The notes beneath the pieces were generated by a model. The model saw only the letters and a program-made list of their open reading frames with translations, ran no database searches and had not been told where the DNA came from. A DNA stretch of 64,000 bases from Hippopus hippopus (Eukaryota; Mollusca; Bivalvia; Cardiida; Cardiidae), in contig OX328106.1 in the NCBI GenBank assembly GCA_946811185.2, positions 33,043,694 to 33,107,693 on the forward strand, written 5' to 3'. The position numbers and the translations under genes are program-made. The first letter of the stretch is position 1. Each line of letters begins with the position of its first letter. Of this stretch, positions 1-9,699 are shown in pieces.

Positions 1-324
1 AAATGATACATTCTATTTCATACATGTATTTTGAATTTTCAAACAATCCTTGCTTATGCTTGCTTTCATGGTTTGCTCAATAAAAAAAATTCATTGGGGA
101 AAAATCTTGCCTAATATAAAAGTGAATCAATAAAAAGAATAATAATAAAATCAAGAAAGAGCTAACTGTTGAAGTCTTATGTTCTCTTTTTTTTTTCACA
201 ATCACAAAAAAAAACAGAAAAAAAAACGCCATGGGTCTTGATAAAAAGTATAGTGCATTTGATAAATACAAGAAAAAAAAAATAAACAGCCTGTCAAACT
301 AGAGCTGTCACTGAATGTGACTTT

Positions 325-456
325 ATACCCCCGCCAGCGCTTTGACAGTATTTTGTACACAGGCGGACACACGGACGGACGGACGGACGGACACACGGAC
401 AGACAGGCTGATTCCAGTACACCCCCGAAAACATTCGTTTTGCAGGGGTATAATAA
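325..456. repeat. short element with (GGAC)n core
   Basis: A tetranucleotide run (ggac/acac, about 361-412) sits between 'tttataccccc' on the left and 'caggggtataataa' on the right, which are inverted copies of each other (TTATACCCC). This fits a small non-autonomous element with a microsatellite core. Flanking DNA at 1-324 and 457-1180 shows no gene. Confidence 0.5.
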
Positions 457-1180
457 CAAATATAGGTTAATTCTGGTAAGTACATGTACATGTAACTATT
501 TTTCTTTTCCTCGCTGTTGATTGAGTAGATCTGTACCAGAGATTGTACATATAGATGTGTATATATGATCCCTGATCTATACCTTTTGTATACATTTTGA
601 AAGCATTACAACTGTGCTCCATCGTTTACACATAAATGGGACATTCAGGAAATCTTCAGTGATCCGTTGATCAAGTCTAACACATTTTCAGAATCGGGCA
701 AGGATAAATAATCAGATAGCATTAGAAGTCTTTAGCACATGGAAAGCTTGGGTGACAGATGTTTTGGTAAAAGACGAGTTCGATAAATTGGACTTATGAA
801 TACAGTAATTCGGTTGGATGTTTCGGTAACAAGGTAATTATACAGTGTTAATGCACTGTGACGGTTTTCACATCAAATACATGGCTTCTATTTGTTCAAG
901 TATGTTCACGGTTTACTGACCATCATACATGTATTAATCAAGCACATTGTAAATTTACATAAATGCTGCTGGGACTCAATCTAAAACAGCACATGTTTTT
1001 TAAACATATGTGGATCTATGTAAAAATGAGGGTTAATAGTGCCAAAGACACATATATAATACGTGTTCTAAATGTTGTCTTTATTTATAGGCCTTCATTC
1101 AGATCCCTCCCTCCTACCTATAAAGCATCTTGAGTCTAATTTTAGAAGAATTAAAGTACAATTATTTCTGAATGACTATG
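457..1180. other. no recognisable feature
   Basis: AT-rich sequence with no exon, RNA gene or family repeat that I can identify. Confidence 0.4.
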
Positions 1181-1359
1181 GTTAGCCTATTAGAAATTGT
1201 TACTTTGAAGTCTAGAAAATTTTTGAGAATCAGACTAAGAATGCACTTTAGCATGGTTGGTGAGTACAGGCTCTGATCTTCTACTTACACCGATATGAAT
1301 TTTGCTATTTAGGTCCAAACATCCATGAATTTCGTACACATTTTTTAACATTATTTCAG

Positions 1360-1535
1360 TTTTATCACGGTGGTCAGTGCACCCATCCATGCTTTACTTT
1401 TTTTGCCAGTAATTAGCACAATATTCTTCCAAAGCCACTGGCTGCTTTCCCACATAACTATTATCGAAAGAGTGATCAGTTGTGAGATGGAAAGGAATCC
1501 TACTGTAATGACCATTTTCAATCCTTAGTGGAAGT
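1360..1535 (-). repeat. SINE body, tRNA head missing
   Basis: Read on the minus strand this matches the body of the tRNA-derived SINE at 59850-60165 (ggattgaaaatggtcatt..., ...agccagtggc..., ...tgggtgcactg). The tRNA-like promoter part is absent, so this is a truncated copy. Confidence 0.5.
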
Positions 1536-1650
1536 AGATGCAAATGGAATGAGAAATGCAGTACACGCTGTATTAAGCAAGTACAAATATATATAAGGGA
1601 TACTGGTACTTAGAATGTGACTGCTTAGGTCAGGTGTTTGCATAGTCCTG

Positions 1651-2912
1651 GGCCATATTCACCAACCATTTTAACTAGAGGCGCTTGAGCGCCTGTATCG
1701 CTCCACAGCCCTGATATTTCTATAATGGCGAAAGGAAGTTTTTAACAATTATCATTCAATCCTGCATTTTAGCTCACTGAAGAAACAATTTGGTAGACAA
1801 CCACCATAGGAACTTACCTGCAAAACAACAATGAAATCCAATGAATAGTTTTAGAGAAGAATTTTTTCAAAGATTTTACTTTATACCATAAAAGGAAAAT
1901 GAGTCTCCCATAAAAGCCATGTTTTTTGACAGATCTTTTTTTTTTTTAAGGAATTCTGTAAACCTGTATCTAAGGAACATTCCTGCAAAATAATAATGCT
2001 ATCCAAATAGCGGTTTGGGAGGAGAAGATTTTTAAAGGTTTTTTACTTTGGTTGCCATGGCAACCAGAATTCTTCATGGAACACAATTATTTGAAGGAAT
2101 TTGAAAGAGGACCACCAAAGGAACATTCCTGTGAAATTTGGTAAAAATCCAGTCAATAGTTTCTGAGGAGAAGTTTTTTAAAGAAAAAGTTTACAGACGC
2201 ACGAGCGGACGAACGAACAGACGCACGCACGCACGCACGGACGCACACACAGATGCATGAATGACACAACGCCATGACAATAGCTCGCTGGCCTTCGGCC
2301 AGTGGAGCTAACAACAATGAAATCCAATGAATAGTTTTAGAGAAGAAATTTTTCAAAGATTTTACTTTATACCATAAAAGGAAAATGAGTCTCCCATTAA
2401 AGCCATGTTTTTTGACAGATCTTTTTTTTTTTTAAGGAATTCTGTAAACCTGTATCTAAGGAACATTCCTGCAAAATAATAATGCTATCCAAATAGCGGT
2501 TTGGGAGGAGAAGATTTTTAAAGGTTTTTTACTTTGGTTGCCATGGCAACCAGAATTCTTCATGGAACACAATTATTTGAAGGAATTTGAAAGAGGACCA
2601 CCAAAGGAACATTCCTGTGAAATTTGGTAAAAATCCAGTCAATAGCTTCTGAGGAGAAGTTTTTTAAAGAAAAAGTTTACGGACGCACGCACGGACGGAC
2701 GGACGCACGACGGACACAACGCCATGACAATAGCTCTCTGGCCTTCGGCCAGTGGAGCTAAAAACTGTTCTTAGTGCCAACTCTAAATTGGCAAAAACAA
2801 ATATGGCGAAACGATTTGGTTTAGCCAATCAGAAGTTGTGATACTTTCAAATTTAGAAATCTTGTAAAATAAAACTAAGAACATTCTTAAGAATGGTTGT
2901 GAATACAGACTC
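1651..2912. repeat. fold-back (CCAAT) element split by an S-type element
   Basis: The left end 'gggccatattcaccaacca' (1651-1673) and the right part ending 'ttcttaagaatggttgtgaata' (2761-2912) are the two halves of the fold-back element seen whole at 7960-8150. The S-type element 1674-2760 lies between them, so the fold-back is the older insertion. Confidence 0.6.
1674..2760 (+). repeat. S-family tandem-core element with 486-bp duplication
   Basis: The element begins with a small hairpin (GGCGCT TGA GCGCC) and ends with CTGGCC-TTC-GGCCAG followed by TGGAGCTA. The block 1825-2310 is repeated at 2311-2760 almost base for base. The main differences lie in the acgc/acgg microsatellite before the terminal hairpin. 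The second unit lacks about 36 bp of that run. The module 'ggttgccatggcaaccag' also occurs at the far right edge (about 63900). Confidence 0.7.
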
Positions 2913-2977
2913 ACATACATGTCAATATTTATAAATACCTTCTGTGGAAACTCAATATACCTAATCTTGCTTATCCC

Positions 2978-3196
2978 TTAACCCTTTACCAGACGACAAA
3001 ATTTTAGCCTCGTCCAAATTGAAAGCATTTGCAGATGACTATTTCAATGTGGCTTAAATGGTGCAATTTTTCTTTGATAGGGTAGCAAACATTGTGGGAA
3101 AAGGAGAAAATGCTGGTTACCAGCATTTTCTCCTTTTTCCACAATGTTTTCAAAAGGCTTCTTTCCCAGGGTTGGCATTGTGCGGTAAAGAGTTAA
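2978..3196 (+). repeat. M1 MITE, full length
   Basis: Both ends are TTAA (TTAACCCTTTACC ... GGTAAAGAGTTAA) around the central palindrome (arms GTGGGAAAAGGAGAAAATGC). TTAA flanks and CCYTTTACC-type ends suggest a non-autonomous piggyBac-like element. In this list '+' means that the end followed by GACAAAATTTTAG comes first. Confidence 0.8.
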
Positions 3197-3300
3197 AGCT
3201 CTTTTCACTACTAAAGTTGCATTAACAACCAATGTAGATCAAAACATGTTGTCTGATCTTTGATCTACACTGTCTGCTTTGCTGAAACACAACAGACAAA
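3197..3300. repeat. short repeat, 'gatctacactg' family
   Basis: It contains 'tctgatctttgatctacactgtctgctttgctga', closely repeated near 41540-41640 and more distantly at 47385-47560 and 52880-52980. Family ends are not resolved. Confidence 0.4.
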
Positions 3301-3372
3301 ATGAAGCTATGAAATTGAAATTATCCGGGTCTTATTCTAGACTGAAGTTGTCCATTGGGTTTACGTGGTGCT

Positions 3373-3601
3373 TTAACTCTTTACCAAACGACAAAATTTT
3401 AGACTTGTACAAACTGAAAGCACTTGCAGACGACAAAATAAAAGTGACTCGAAAATTGAAACTTGACTTTGAAAGAGTAGAAAACATTGTGGGAAAAGGA
3501 GAAAATGCTGGTTACCAGCATTTTCTCCTTTTCCCACATTGTTTTCAGAAGGCTTCTTCCTAGGGGTCGTTAAAACCAGGGATTGTTTGGTAAAGGGTTA
3601 A
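3373..3601 (+). repeat. M1 MITE, full length (229 bp)
   Basis: One of the cleanest copies: TTAACTCTTTACCAAACGAC at the left, GATTGTTTGGTAAAGGGTTAA at the right, and an uninterrupted central palindrome at about 3483-3545. Confidence 0.85.
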
Positions 3602-3607
3602 GGGTCA

Positions 3608-3830
3608 ACTTTTCACTAAAATTTGAGACTAGTCAAAATTCAAAGCATATCAGCAGATGACAAATAAAATGTGACGGAAGTGAGGGTTTTTATCTTTGGA
3701 ACTGCAGAACACATTTTGGAAAGGAAGAAAATATTAGTTAACAGCATTTTCATCTTTTCCCACAATCTTTTCAAAGGCCCTCTCTTCTTCAGAGTGCTTA
3801 AAATATAGGGTTGTATGGTACAGGTTTATT
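3608..3830 (+). repeat. M1 MITE, decayed
   Basis: Same internal order (gactagtcaaaattcaaagc..., hairpin with mismatches, ggttgtatggtacagg), but both TTAA ends are lost. Confidence 0.6.
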
Positions 3831-3845
3831 ACAGAGGTTGCTAGC

Positions 3846-4070
3846 TTAACTCTTTCCCAAGCAACAAATCTTTAATTCTTCTGAATTCAGAATGTCTGCA
3901 GAAAACAAAATTGAAATTGGTACAAATGAACTATAGATTTCTGTTAGGATAGAAAACATCATCATAAAATGAGAATGCTGCTTCCCAGCATTTTCTCCTT
4001 TTCTTGAGATGTTTTCTAAATTTTTCTCCTTCAGAGTCATTAAACTCGGGACTATTTGTTAAAGATTTAA
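3846..4070 (+). repeat. M1 MITE, diverged
   Basis: TTAA at both ends (ttaactctttcccaagcaac ... tgttaaagatttaa). The hairpin core is partly eroded. Confidence 0.7.
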
Positions 4071-4354
4071 TAGGGATAACTGCTGAGACAAGTTGTACTG
4101 CACTTTTGGCTCTCAGAAATGCATAAGACAATTTGAAAGCTTTCCACGGTTTTATTGCAAAGCATGACATGTGACACAAATATAAGAGACAATAACCAAT
4201 TACCTACAGTGCATTTCATAATAATCTTTTGATGAAGAAAGATCAGTAATAGGTTGCAATTTAAAGAGACTGCAGGAACCTTATTCATTAATCATTCTTA
4301 AGTTAATTCCTAGTCTAATTCTAAACTTAGAAAGTACAATAATTTCTTGGTCAG

Positions 4355-4514
4355 TATTCACCAACCATTCTTAAGAACATTCTCTGTCTTATTCTCCAAG
4401 ATTTTCTAAATCTGAAAGTAACACAACCTCTGATTGGCTAAAGCATTTTGTGTAGCTTTCAAAATTCTGGAGAATAAGACTGAGAACATTCTTAAGAACG
4501 GTTGGTGAATACAG
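4355..4514. repeat. fold-back element with CCAAT-type core
   Basis: Long inverted repeat: 'tattcaccaaccattcttaag' at the left and 'cttaagaacggttggtgaata' at the right, with CTGATTGGCTAAA in the centre. The immediately following 4515-4660 holds three further AGCCAATCA motifs of the same family. Confidence 0.7.
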
Positions 4515-4703
4515 ACCCTGATTGGCTAAAATGGCTAAACCATTTGGTTTAGCCAATCAACAATGGTTTAGCCAATCAAATTAGCCATTTGGTTTAGCCA
4601 ATCAAAAATTATACTAAAATCAATTTAGAAAATGAGACCAAGAATGTTACTAATAAATTGTTGTTCAACACTGGCCCCGATTTGTAATACGAAATATGTA
4701 ATC

Positions 4704-4940
4704 TTTAAACTCTAACCAAACAACAAAATTCTGGGCTTGTCCATGTTGAAAGCATTTGCAGACGACAAAATAAATGTGGTTAAAGTGATGGGATTTGTCT
4801 TTCAAGGAGTAGAAATCATTATATGAAAAGGAGAAAATGCTGGGTACCAGCATTTTCTGCTTTTCCCATGATGCTTTCAACAAAACGTCTATTCCCCAAG
4901 ATCTTTTAAACACCAGATTGTTGGCCAATGGGGTGAATTA
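4704..4940 (+). repeat. M1 MITE, ends decayed
   Basis: 'aaactctaaccaaacaacaaaattctg' opens it. A well-kept palindrome (gagaaaatgctgggtaccagcattttctgc) lies near 4832-4861, and the right end is degenerate. Confidence 0.65.
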
Positions 4941-5149
4941 CATGATTAAAAATGAAAAACAGAAAAAATATATTTCACATGTTAAAGATCAACAGAAATT
5001 ATCAACCGTTTAAAATCAAATCCTAATCCGAAATTCCAAGACAGAAATAGCTGAATAAGGAAACAGTTTCCATGTATGTATAAATACATCTATCAGACTG
5101 AACACTTTTCAGACAAAGAATAAACAAAAACACCCTTTGGTCAGCTGCA

Positions 5150-5465
5150 GTTGCTTTTCAGGTGAAAATTCTATATAAGAAAAGGGGCATAACTGTGTCA
5201 AAAATGTTTTGAAGGTTACTTGTTCTTCTACTTTGGGGCTCCTTTTATGATTGTTAATAACTCTCTCAAGTTTGAAGTAAATGTCTTCATTTATAAAAGA
5301 GATAAAAGAAAATGTCAAAGGTTTTTCACAATGATGACAAAGCAGACAGGGCTATTACAAAACTTTGTTGTTTTCTTTGGAAACAGCCCATTTAAAAATT
5401 CTTTAAAACCTTTCATTGCATCAAATAAAAGCACAATGCAAACAACCAAAGACAAAGCATATTGA
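5150..5465 (+). repeat. R-family repeat
   Basis: It carries the module order seen in at least six other places: aggggcataactgtgtcaaaaatgttttgaaggttac, then gaagtaaatgtcttcat, then aatgtcaaaggttttt, then gacaaagcagacagg. No coding content recognised. Confidence 0.55.
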
Positions 5466-6742
5466 AACAAGATGTCTGTTTGTAAAACAGTCATGCCCCC
5501 CTACTGCCACATTGATATAGGAAGTGGCACAGTTCAGAAACTGATATCAGAAGAATTGATTGGGAAATATCGATGTCATCTTTTTGATTTATAGCCCACT
5601 TCAATTGTTAAACGTGATAATCTGTCAACAGTTTGCATAATTATACACACCGCCGTGTGTATACATAAAAGATTGTAAACAGTCGCCGATACACAGACTG
5701 GGTTATCTATTATCTTTTTGGCACGCGCGTTCGACTTCCAATTTTTCCCAGTCGACTTCGATGCTTACTACGTCCCCGATAATACGCGAATAAAATGTTG
5801 GAGCCACAAGTTGAGCCACATATGATGATTTTTGAGACACTTTAATTTTTTTTTGAGCAAATGGCTCAAGTGTTGAATGGCAGCGCGGGCCCTGAATCAT
5901 CTGGTGGTCACTGTGACCTTGACCTTTCACGGATTAACCTTAAAATCGATAGGGATCATTTACAGTCCAAGATGAATATCTGTACAGAATTTGAAGGACC
6001 TAGGTCAATCCTGTGTCTAGTTATCATCTGGGCAAGGTTTGGTCTATATGTCATTAAGTTGAAGGCCACTGTGACCTTGACCTTTGATGGATTAATCTCA
6101 AAGGGATCATTTACACTCCGAGATGAATATGTGTACAGAATTTGAAGAACCTACGTCACTTCTGTGTCTAGTTATCATCTGGACAAGGTTTGGTCTATAT
6201 ATCATTAAGTTGAAGGCCACTGTGACCTTGACCTTTGATGGATTAATCTCAAAATCGATGGGGATCATCTGCACTCCAAGACGAATGTCTGTGCCAAATT
6301 TGATGAACCTAGGTCAATTCTGTGTCTAGTTATCATCCGGACGAGGTTTGGTCTATATATCAACATGTTGACGGTCACTGTGACCTTGACCTTTGACTGA
6401 TTGACCTCAAAATCAAGAGGGATCATCTACACTCCGAGACGAATGTCTGTGCCAAATTTGATGAACCTAGGTCAATTCTGTGTCTAGTTATCATCCGGAC
6501 AAGGTTTGGTCTATATATCAACATGTTGACGGTCACTGTGACCTTGACCTTTGACCGACTGATCTCAAAATCAATGGGATCATCTAGACTCCGAGACACA
6601 TGTCTGTGCCAAATTTGATGAACCTAGGTCAATTCTGTGTTTAGTTATCATCCGGACAAGGTAAGGTCTACGGACGGACGGACGGACCGAGCGACCGACA
6701 TTAGCAAAGCAATATACCCCACTTCGTTGAAGGGGGGCATAA
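5466..6742 (+). repeat. P-family pearl-like element, about 5 core units
   Basis: Starts AACAAGATGTCTGTTTGT, which contains the hairpin CTGTTT-GTA-AAACAG. It ends in a C-rich/G-rich hairpin (cttcGTTgaag flanked by C and G runs) and GGGGGGCATAA. The core is a tandem array of ~152-158-bp units, each with 'gtgaccttgacctttga', at about 5912, 6070, 6222, 6379 and 6538. Short ORFs here are repeats read through and not genes. Confidence 0.75.
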
Positions 6743-6857
6743 TGAACACATGCACAATTTCAAATCATGAACAAAAAGTTATAGTGAAATCTATGACTTA
6801 AGCATTGGATAGTTCATAAATCAAGTACCTAAAATCTTTACAACAAAATCCCGAGTC

Positions 6858-7056
6858 TTAACCCTAAGAAAGGAGGCTTTTGAAAACATTTTGGAAAACG
6901 GGAGAAAATGCTGGAAACAGCATTTTCTCCTTATCCCACAATGTTTCCTGCACTTTGAAACACAATTTTCACCGTTTGAGCCACACTTGATTTGTCATAT
7001 GCAAATGCTTTGGGCATTGAACACGTCCAAAATTTTGTTGTTTGGTACAGATTTAA
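6858..7056 (-). repeat. M1 MITE, left part deleted
   Basis: TTAA-type ends with hairpin 'ggagaaaatgctggaaacagcattttctcc'. About 30 bp near the AATCCC-side end are missing. Confidence 0.65.
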
Positions 7057-7930
7057 ACAACAAACAAGAACATCCCACTGGGTGCAAATATATGGCTGAA
7101 GCTTTTATGAAGAAATTCTTGGTCCAAGAAGGGAGAATACCATACACGTAACTGCATCAGAAATATTCAAGGGTTACCAGCCCCTCTACAATTGGTTTCA
7201 GTTTTAATAAAAGTAGTCTGGGTTACAGTGGTGACAGAAACAGGAAAAAAATGTCGAAAGCTTTTTTCATACAATAACCCAGCTGCAGACAATGACAAGG
7301 TTATGACACTACCTTTACGTTTTCTTCAAAAAGAACCCCGGAAAAAATTCTTTCAAACATTTGATCCTAAAAAATAAAACCACAATACAAACAACAGCAG
7401 ACTTAGCATATGGAAATGAACACTTGCAGTTTAAATCAATAAAAAAAAAAAATAATAAAGATTTTTTGGAAATTAAGAATAATAAAATACTGTAATTGCA
7501 CAGATGTATTCCAAAAATTATTTCTGTATCAAACCATGTAAAAACTGTGACTAGAAATCTTACAACAAAATGTAATCTAAATACATCAAACTAATATGGT
7601 ACTTTGAGTTCAATGCCAATATTAAGGATTTTTTTCCTGTTCTGCTGTAGTAACGATCTGATTTTCGTTGGTTACTTATGTAGTGTGATAGACTAATCAA
7701 ATACGAATACAATGGGTGTTTTTTCAGAAAATATTATGTCAAAAATGGGGCAAAACTGTGTAAAAATATTTTGAGGGTTACCTGTCCTAAAGGTATGGAA
7801 CTCTCTTTTACGAATTCACAACTTGCCCAAGATTGAAATAAATATCTTCAGTAATGACAGAGATAAAGGAAAAAAATCACACATGATGATGTAGAAGATA
7901 GAGCTGTGACGATACCTCACAGTTTTATAA
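7057..7930. repeat. R-family repeats, two diverged copies
   Basis: 7140-7390 and 7725-7930 carry the module 'gggttacc...', 'ttcagtaatgacagagataaagg'. 7391-7724 holds nothing I recognise. Confidence 0.4.
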
Positions 7931-7959
7931 AAAATAAAAAAAAAAGAAAAGAAACACCT

Positions 7960-8150
7960 GGGCCCGTATTCACCAATCATTCTTAAGAATATTCTATTTC
8001 TTATTCTAGATTTAGAAAGTAACACAACTTCTGATTGGCTAAACCAAATGGTTTAGCCAATCAGAAGTTGTGTTACTTTCAAAATTAAAAAAAAAATCTT
8101 GGAGAATAAGACTAAGAACGTTCTTAAAAATGATTGGTGAACACGGGCCC
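7960..8150. repeat. fold-back element, best copy
   Basis: Ends are GGGCCCGTATTCACCAATCA and its inverse. The centre reads CTGATTGGCTAAACC-AAA-TGGTTTAGCCAATCAG, i.e. two CCAAT boxes in inverted orientation. Whole-element inverted symmetry makes it a fold-back MITE. Confidence 0.75.
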
Positions 8151-8280
8151 TGAGCTAATACAGAAAAAGGACCAAACAGGTACCAACTCTGACAACATGC
8201 AATGATTGGCTGATTAAAAGTAAGAAATTGACTATAGGGCAAAATTAAAAGGCATATAACAAATTTTAAGACAATGAATA

Positions 8281-8459
8281 TTAATTCTTTACCAAACAAC
8301 AAAAGTTTAGGCAAGTCTGGTCCAATTTGACAGCATTGGTAGACGACAAATTTAACATAGATCAAATGATGATATCTGTCTTTTCTCCTTTTCCCACCAT
8401 TTTTTCAATAATCCTTCTTCAGGGTTGTTGAAAGTCAGGATTGTGTGGTAAAGAGTTAA
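8281..8459 (+). repeat. M1 MITE with half of the hairpin deleted
   Basis: TTAATTCTTTACCAAACAAC ... GTGTGGTAAAGAGTTAA. Only the right arm (tttctccttttcccacca) of the central palindrome remains. Confidence 0.7.
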
Positions 8460-8469
8460 AACATAAATG

Positions 8470-8740
8470 AAACAAGAGGACAATGATGGCCATATGGTAG
8501 CCCTAGGTGATTAAGTTTAGAACCAGAAAATTTCAGAAATTTCACTGTATAGGCCCATGTAAAACTTGTGACGCAAAGGGCAGGGCCACTTTTTGGGGTT
8601 AAAATTTGAAGAATCTTAGTAGAGTTCTATTAGATAAAGCTATATGCCAAATTTGGTAAACCTAGACCACATGGTTTAGAATCAGAAGACTTTTAAAAGT
8701 TTTCAATGTATAAGCCTACGTAAAAATTGCTAATCAACAT
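8470..8740 (+). repeat. S-family element, short copy
   Basis: 'aacaagaggacaatgatggcc' opens it, followed by about 1.5 units of the 'cccatgtaaaacttgtgac ... ctatatgccaaatttgg' core that is arrayed at 62830-63880. Confidence 0.55.
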
Positions 8741-8743
8741 GAA

Positions 8744-8943
8744 TTAAGCTTTTCCAAGACGACAAATTTTTACTAGGGCACTGAAGTGTCTTGGCCAAGG
8801 ACACTCCTACAAAAAAACCAGTGCTTCAAGTGAGGCTGGAACCCAGGTCCTTCAGGTTACAAGTCCTACACTTTACCACTGAGCCACACAGGACCCCCTG
8901 GGTCTTTACAATACAAGATTACATGTATTTGGAAAAGAGTTAA
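8744..8943 (+). repeat. M1 MITE ending at the TAPT1 stop codon, core replaced by a SINE
   Basis: Left end TTAAGCTTTTCCAAGACGAC and right end GGAAAAGAGTTAA are M1 termini. From about 8774 to 8898 the hairpin core is replaced by a tRNA-like SINE (minus). The right-hand TTAA (8940-8943) contains the TAA stop of TAPT1. Confidence 0.6.
8776..8897 (-). repeat. tRNA-like SINE fragment
   Basis: Minus strand: 'ggtcctgtgtggctcagtggtaaagtg...' (A-box-like) then 'ggttccagcctc' (B-box-like). The same sequence recurs at 21556-21672. It is embedded in an M1 element. Confidence 0.5.
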
Positions 8944-9699
8944 TCTGTTTTCAAGTGACTATTTTCTGTAGCCATTTCATTGTCTACTTCTTTTGATCTA
9001 CAGCTCATGGGGTCATCTATTTCTGCCCCTGATAGCAGTTCTGGGCTTGATCTACTTGTATTACTTCTGAGACTTATATTCACAAAAAATCTTTCAGATT
9101 TTGGAAATGCTGCATTTTCTTTATCTGATTTAGTAATGAAGACAGTCTCTTGAATGGGAAATGCTTCCTCTGTACCATTTTTATCAATATTTATAGTCTC
9201 TACCAGATCATCTCCTTCAACAGAGTCATTCAATTCAGTATCACTAACAGACTCTCTCAGGTTGGATTTATTTAGAGAAGGGTCTTTTGAACACTCTATT
9301 ACATCTATGTTTGATATCATCGTCAATTCTGTGTAGGAATCGGCCAATAGGATTTCACTAAAATTCCCTCCAACTTTTCCATCACATGATGCACTTCTCT
9401 CATGTTTCACATACTTCTCTACAGGCTCTTTCTCTTCAAAGTCTATTTTATCAGCATTTAACTCTTCTGTTTGAATTTCTGTTACATTGTTACTTGATGA
9501 ACTACAACAATTTTCATTGGTTGTTTCTTTATTGTTGTCATCCTGATTGGCTTGGCAAGAATCTGAGTCCTGATTGGTTGTTTCTGAATATTCTGTTCCA
9601 TAACTGTTGGATTCAGTTTGTTCTTTATCATAATCTTCTATGATTTTATAGGAATGTCCAAGCAAAATAATGCTATTTAGTACTTTAAATGTTGTGAGA
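8940..9699 (-). CDS. TAPT1: TAPT1 exon 11 (last): final hydrophobic segment and acidic tail
   Basis: Acceptor ATTTACAG at 9700-9701. The exon finishes the split Cys codon, reads LTTFKVLNSIILLGHS (family block, residues about 386-401), then a hydrophilic tail to residue 637. The tail is rich in Asp/Glu/Ser/Asn (DSDSCQANQDDNNKETTNEN; SSSSNNVTEIQTEE; SPELLSGAEIDDP) and looks disordered. I see no similarity between it and the vertebrate C-terminus. Stop TAA lies in the TTAA of an M1 element. Confidence 0.9.

Noticed and set aside
8940..9643. Plus-strand ORFs opposite TAPT1 exon 11 (9154-9336, 9386-9643)
   Set aside because: Antisense shadows of the real minus-strand exon.
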